From: Bordetella sp. LUAb4
Lineage (GTDB): Bacteria; Pseudomonadota; Gammaproteobacteria; Burkholderiales; Burkholderiaceae_B
Direction: 5' to 3'
Length of the DNA: 64,000 bases
NCBI RefSeq assembly: GCF_021325795.1
Contig: NZ_JAHPZX010000007.1
Span: forward strand, 124,001-188,000
Part shown: in pieces, positions 60,535-64,000 of the stretch
Layout: the number at the start of each line of letters is the position of its first letter
Position numbering within the stretch: the stretch's first letter is position 1
Position numbers and translations under genes: made by a program
Notes under the pieces: generated by a model
The model's input: the letters and a program-made list of their open reading frames with translations, nothing else
Databases searched by the model: none
Told to the model about the DNA's origin: nothing

Positions 60535-61971
60535 TCAGGCCTGGCTGATGAATTTGTGCGTGAGGTAGTACTCGATGCCTTCCACGCCGCCCTCCGAGCC
60601 GTGTCCGCTTTCCTTCATGCCACCGAAGGGCAATTCCGTGGCCACAATGCGATATTGGTTGATGCCAATCATTCCGGCTTCCAGGCCGTCGGCCACGTCT
60701 ATCGCCGTACGGGCATCGCGGGTGAACGCATAGGCCGACAAGCCATAAGGCAGCCGGTTGGCTTCCTGCAAGCCGTCCACCAGTTCATCAAAGGGCATCA
60801 GCACCGCGATCGGGCCGAAGGGCTCTTCGTGCATGATCTTGGCGTGCATCGGCACATCGGCTAGCACCGTCGGTTCGAAGAAGTAGCCCGCGCCATCGAT
60901 GGGCTTGCCCCCGGTCAATACCGTGCCGCCACATGTCACCGCGTCAGCAATCAATGCCTGCATCTTTTCCAACTGGCGCGGGTTCGCCAGCGGCCCGACT
61001 TGCGTATCCGGATCAAGGCCGTTTCCGACCTTCAGAGCGCGAGTAGCCTTGACGAAGTGCTCGCGGAATTCGTCGTAGGCGCCGCGCTGAACCAGAAAGC
61101 GTGTGGACGAGATGCAGACCTGGCCGGTGCCACGGAATCGGTTGGCGGCGCCCTCGACCGCGGCGCGCTGGACGTCGGCATCGTCGAACACAAGAACCGG
61201 CCCATGTCCGCCCAGTTCCAGGGTGATGGGTTTCACGCCTTCGGCGGCGCGCGCCGACAGCAGCCTGCCGATCGGTACGGATCCCGTGAATGTCACCTTG
61301 CGGATCACCGGCGACGCAATCAAATGCCGGGAAACCTCGTCCGGGACGCCAAAAACCACTTGCAGCACCCCTTTGGGCAACCCTGCATCGTCCAGGGCAC
61401 GGGCAAGCGCCAGCGCAGTTGCCGGGCTTTCTTCACCCGGCTTGATGATGACGCTACAACCGGCGGCAAGCGCGGCGGCGAGTTTTCGCGCCGGGGTGAT
61501 CGCGGGAAAATTCCAGGGCGTGAACGCCGCCACCGGGCCGATCGCCTGCCGCTTGACCAATTGCTGCACTCCGGGACGATTGGCGGGCACGACACGACCG
61601 TCAATCCGCTTTGCTTCTTCGGCAAACCATTCGAAGTATTCCGCGGCGCGTAACACTTCATCGCGGCTTTCAGCCAGGGGCTTTCCCTCTTCAAGCGTCA
61701 TCAGCGTGGCAATGTGTTCGGCGCGCTCGCGCATCAATTCCGCCCCGCGCTTGAGAACGCGAGCGCGCTCGTTGGGAAATGCCGTGCGCCAGGCGTTGAA
61801 GGCCGGCTGCGTGGCGGCAAGCGCGCGGTCCAGATCCGCCGTCGTCGCAAGGGGCACGCGGCCCAGTTCCTTGCGCGTGGCAGGATTCACCACGCTGGCC
61901 GTGTCGCGTTGGCTAGCGGCGATCCATTCGCCATCGATGAAGAGGTAAAGCGGGTCATAGTTGCCGTTCAT
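60535..61971 (-). CDS. NAD(P)-dependent succinate-semialdehyde dehydrogenase-type ALDH
   Basis: 478 residues, standard ALDH length. FTPWNFPAITPARKLAAALAAGCSVIIKPGEESPATA near 152, catalytic Glu in TLELGGHGPVLVFDDAD near 253 and Cys in RGTGQVCISSTRFLV near 283. LPFGGMKESGHGSEGG near 450 ends the enzyme. GKP-type motifs and the REGV-like C-terminus suit GabD-like enzymes, though the true substrate is unknown. First gene of the operon with CMD and quinone reductase; regulated probably by the divergent LysR. Confidence 0.9.
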   Translation of the reverse strand: MNGNYDPLYLFIDGEWIAASQRDTASVVNPATRKELGRVPLATTADLDRALAATQPAFNAWRTAFPNERARVLKRGAELMRERAEHIATLMTLEEGKPLAESRDEVLRAAEYFEWFAEEAKRIDGRVVPANRPGVQQLVKRQAIGPVAAFTPWNFPAITPARKLAAALAAGCSVIIKPGEESPATALALARALDDAGLPKGVLQVVFGVPDEVSRHLIASPVIRKVTFTGSVPIGRLLSARAAEGVKPITLELGGHGPVLVFDDADVQRAAVEGAANRFRGTGQVCISSTRFLVQRGAYDEFREHFVKATRALKVGNGLDPDTQVGPLANPRQLEKMQALIADAVTCGGTVLTGGKPIDGAGYFFEPTVLADVPMHAKIMHEEPFGPIAVLMPFDELVDGLQEANRLPYGLSAYAFTRDARTAIDVADGLEAGMIGINQYRIVATELPFGGMKESGHGSEGGVEGIEYYLTHKFISQA

Positions 61972-62105
61972 GTCTACAAACTCCGATAAGATTGTTCGAT
62001 CCCTGGGAAAGAAGTCTAGACATGAGGGGCGCGCGGATTTAGCCCCGTACGGAAGAATGACTTTCCCTTTCAGAGGAAAAGTCGCACGAACATAATGGGC
62101 CCACG

Positions 62106-63050
62106 ATGGACAAGCTATACAACATGTCGGTTTTTACGAAAGTGGTGGAGATGGGCAGTTTCACTGCCGTGGCTAACCACCTTTCCACCACGGTCGGCAA
62201 CATTTCACGCGCCGTCACGGTGTTGGAAGAAGGCCTGAATGCCCGGCTGATTCAGCGCTCCACCCGCCGCCTGGTCGTCACCGACGTGGGGCATCGCTTC
62301 TATGATCGCTGCATCGCGATCCTGGGCGACGTCGAGCAAGCCGAAGCCGAAGCAGGCCATGCAACTGTCGCACCACGAGGCGTATTACGCGTTCACGCCG
62401 TGCCCGGCTTGGGGCGCACACTGGTCGCCCGAGCAGCCTTGGCCTATAGAAAGGCCTACCCCGACGTCTCGGTGGACCTTCTTCTATCTCAGCGCATGCC
62501 GAACCTGCTTGAAGAACAGCTTGATGTCGGGATCGTGATAGCGCGGGCCTTACCGGATTCCACCTACGTCAGCCAGAAGATTGGCGTCAGCCATTGCATC
62601 TTGGTGGCATCGCCTGGGTACCTTGAACAGCATCCCCTGGTGCAAACCCCCGAGGACCTTGCCCAGCACGCTTGCGTGTTGTTGACTACGGTGGACTATG
62701 CCCCGGACGAATGGCATCTTGAAGGCGAGGGCGGCACATTTTCCCATCGGCCATCGGGCGGCCATCTTGGCGTGAACGACATGGACGCCATGGCGACCGC
62801 GCTGCGCGATGGCGCCGGAATTGGTCTGCTGGCGGGCTTCTCAGCGATCGAGGATCTTCGCCGAGGTACGCTGGTGCGGGTATTGCCCGAGTACTACACG
62901 AACCAGCGCAACGTTTATACGCTGTACCCATCGCGTCAGTTCGTCGACTCCAAGATCAAGCTGTTCGTGGACACGCTGAAGCTATATGTGGGCGAGCAGC
63001 TTGCAGACTATGCCGCTGAACTGGGCATCTCGGCTAAAGGGACGACTTAA
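62106..63050 (+). CDS. LysR-family regulator (CrgA/DmlR-like)
   Basis: 314 residues. LYNMSVFTKVVEMGSFTAVANHLSTTVGNISRAVTVLEEGLNARLIQRSTRRLVVTD is the DNA-binding domain, followed by VLRVHAVPGLGRTLVARAALAYRKAYPDVSVDLLL. Divergent from the ALDH operon at 61971 and likely its regulator. GTCTAGAC (62015-62022) lies in the gap. Confidence 0.9.
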   Translation: MDKLYNMSVFTKVVEMGSFTAVANHLSTTVGNISRAVTVLEEGLNARLIQRSTRRLVVTDVGHRFYDRCIAILGDVEQAEAEAGHATVAPRGVLRVHAVPGLGRTLVARAALAYRKAYPDVSVDLLLSQRMPNLLEEQLDVGIVIARALPDSTYVSQKIGVSHCILVASPGYLEQHPLVQTPEDLAQHACVLLTTVDYAPDEWHLEGEGGTFSHRPSGGHLGVNDMDAMATALRDGAGIGLLAGFSAIEDLRRGTLVRVLPEYYTNQRNVYTLYPSRQFVDSKIKLFVDTLKLYVGEQLADYAAELGISAKGTT

Positions 63051-63293
63051 AAATAGCCATCGCCTCAAGGCGTTGTTCGGGGTTTGCGGGCCAAGAATCC
63101 TCCATCTTGGTTAGTCGGTCGGTTTAAGAGCTCACTGCGTTGGGACGTGAACGCAATATAGGGTAAACCCACGCTTGTAAGATAAGTTGATAGGCAGATA
63201 AGCTTGGCGCCAGATGTTCATTTGTGGCGCTGACTTGCCTTTGCGCGCCTCGCGTGGACGTCTCCAATAATTCCTATATGACGAGACAACACC

Positions 63294-64000
63294 ATGGCGA
63301 ATTCCAAGGAGGGGGCCGGCGCGTCCGCTGGTCGGGTGGTGATGTGCACAGGCGCGGCGCAAGGAATAGGACGCGCCATGCTCAATGCCTTCGCCGCCCA
63401 AGGCGAGCGGCTGGCTTTGCTGGATATTGACGCCGATGGCCTGGCGGCGGCGCAGAGTGAATTGCAGCGGGACTATCCCGACGTTGAGACGTTTTGCGTG
63501 ACGGCATCGGTTGCCGACGATGTCCAGGTCGCCCAGGCATTCGATGCCGTGCGCGCCCACTACGGCCGGCTCGATGTGCTGCTGAATAACGCCGGTATTT
63601 CCATGAATCGGCCGTCGCTGGAATTGACGCCGGCTGATTGGCGGCGCGCTATCGATATTGACCTCTCCGGGGTGTTCTATTGCTGCCAGCAGGCCGGGCG
63701 CTCGATGCAGGCCACCGGCGGCGGCGTGATCATCAATACGGCTTCGATGTATGGCGTGGTGGCGGCGCCCGAACGTGCCGCCTATTGCGCGGCCAAGGCA
63801 GGGGTCGTGGCATTGAGCAAATCGCTTGCCGTCGAATGGGCCGAGCTGGGCATACGCGTCAACGCCCTGTGCCCCGGCTACATCCGCACCGCGCTGGTGG
63901 ACTCCCTGATTGAACGGGGCGCGCTGGACGCGCAGCGCATCAGCGCGCGTACGCCGATGGGGCGCCTGGGCACGCCGGAAGACGTGGTCGCCGTCGCCTG
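63294..64000 (+). CDS. SDR-family oxidoreductase, 3' end outside window
   Basis: 235 residues are visible, open to the window end. VVMCTGAAQGIGRAMLNAFAAQGERLALLDIDADG carries the cofactor loop, with Asp after beta-2 suggesting NAD. LLNNAGISMNRP near 100, Ser in NTASMYGVV near 148, and catalytic RAAYCAAKAGVVALSKSLAVEW near 161. About 15-20 residues are missing. The ATG at 63294 has only a weak upstream site. No partner gene is in the window. Confidence 0.9.
   Translation, partial: MANSKEGAGASAGRVVMCTGAAQGIGRAMLNAFAAQGERLALLDIDADGLAAAQSELQRDYPDVETFCVTASVADDVQVAQAFDAVRAHYGRLDVLLNNAGISMNRPSLELTPADWRRAIDIDLSGVFYCCQQAGRSMQATGGGVIINTASMYGVVAAPERAAYCAAKAGVVALSKSLAVEWAELGIRVNALCPGYIRTALVDSLIERGALDAQRISARTPMGRLGTPEDVVAVA

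Overview
The window is GC-rich (outside one island), dense with LysR regulators, and carries a Bug-type tricarboxylate-binding protein beside a MmgE/PrpD enzyme, several short-chain dehydrogenases, drug-efflux genes and MocR/IclR/TetR regulators. This gene content suggests a soil or opportunistic betaproteobacterium of the Alcaligenaceae (Bordetella/Achromobacter type). The placement is inferred from gene content only. I saw no rRNA, tRNA or CRISPR array.

Region 1 to about 39.5 kb is ordinary chromosome. In order: hydantoinase/oxoprolinase hyuB-hyuA with an IclR regulator; an AraC regulator with a CynX-like exporter; a Bug/PrpD catabolic pair with a divergent MFS gene around a perfect palindrome; a DapA-like aldolase with its LysR regulator and a clear T-N11-A site; VOC and GNAT genes; a TetR/SDR pair sharing an operator half-site; a LysR/SDR pair; a bestrophin-like channel; a siderophore-interacting reductase with a divergent TetR; a LysR and DSD1-type PLP enzyme separated by a ten-unit hexanucleotide repeat; an EmrB-EmrA-OprM efflux operon with a small fourth gene; an Old Yellow Enzyme; a MocR regulator containing a coding 30-bp repeat; a thioesterase; a PheC-like periplasmic protein; a GAF-GGDEF cyclase; PhzF; a permease with a cytosolic extension; a methionine aminopeptidase translationally coupled to a ParD-like antitoxin behind a dyad operator; and a TPR membrane protein.

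Region 39.5-43.1 kb is a decayed integrated element. It is bounded by two 44-bp copies of the 3' end of a secreted-protein gene. Both copies encode ESQTYCRLWPHR-stop with only synonymous coding differences. Inside are a VOC gene, two unknown genes, an internally deleted tyrosine integrase, a PDDEXK (DUF1016/YhcG-like) gene that has lost its start, and an IS3-type OrfB scrap.

Region 43.1-48 kb carries a Tat-exported Asp-nucleophile alpha/beta hydrolase, a YciI-like protein, an SDR lacking its catalytic Tyr, a LysR gene broken by one extra A, and a quinone/enoyl reductase.

Region 48-56.8 kb is a lower-GC island that looks like a defence island: a TIR-DUF3298 fusion; a retron-like locus (promoter, 166-nt structured RNA bounded by perfect 8-bp a1/a2-type inverted repeats, and a reverse transcriptase cut after its N-terminal part); a eukaryote-like cytosolic 5'-nucleotidase; an intact IS407-type IS3 element; a large P-loop ATPase with a C-terminal Mrr/PDDEXK-type nuclease; and an integrase inactivated by an amber codon. 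NAD-cleaving TIR, nucleotidase, retron RNA and ATPase-nuclease together make this the most interesting part of the window.

Region 56.9-64 kb returns to chromosomal metabolism: an AhpD-like protein with a divergent MocR regulator; a succinate-semialdehyde dehydrogenase, carboxymuconolactone decarboxylase and quinone reductase operon with a divergent LysR; and an SDR cut by the window end.
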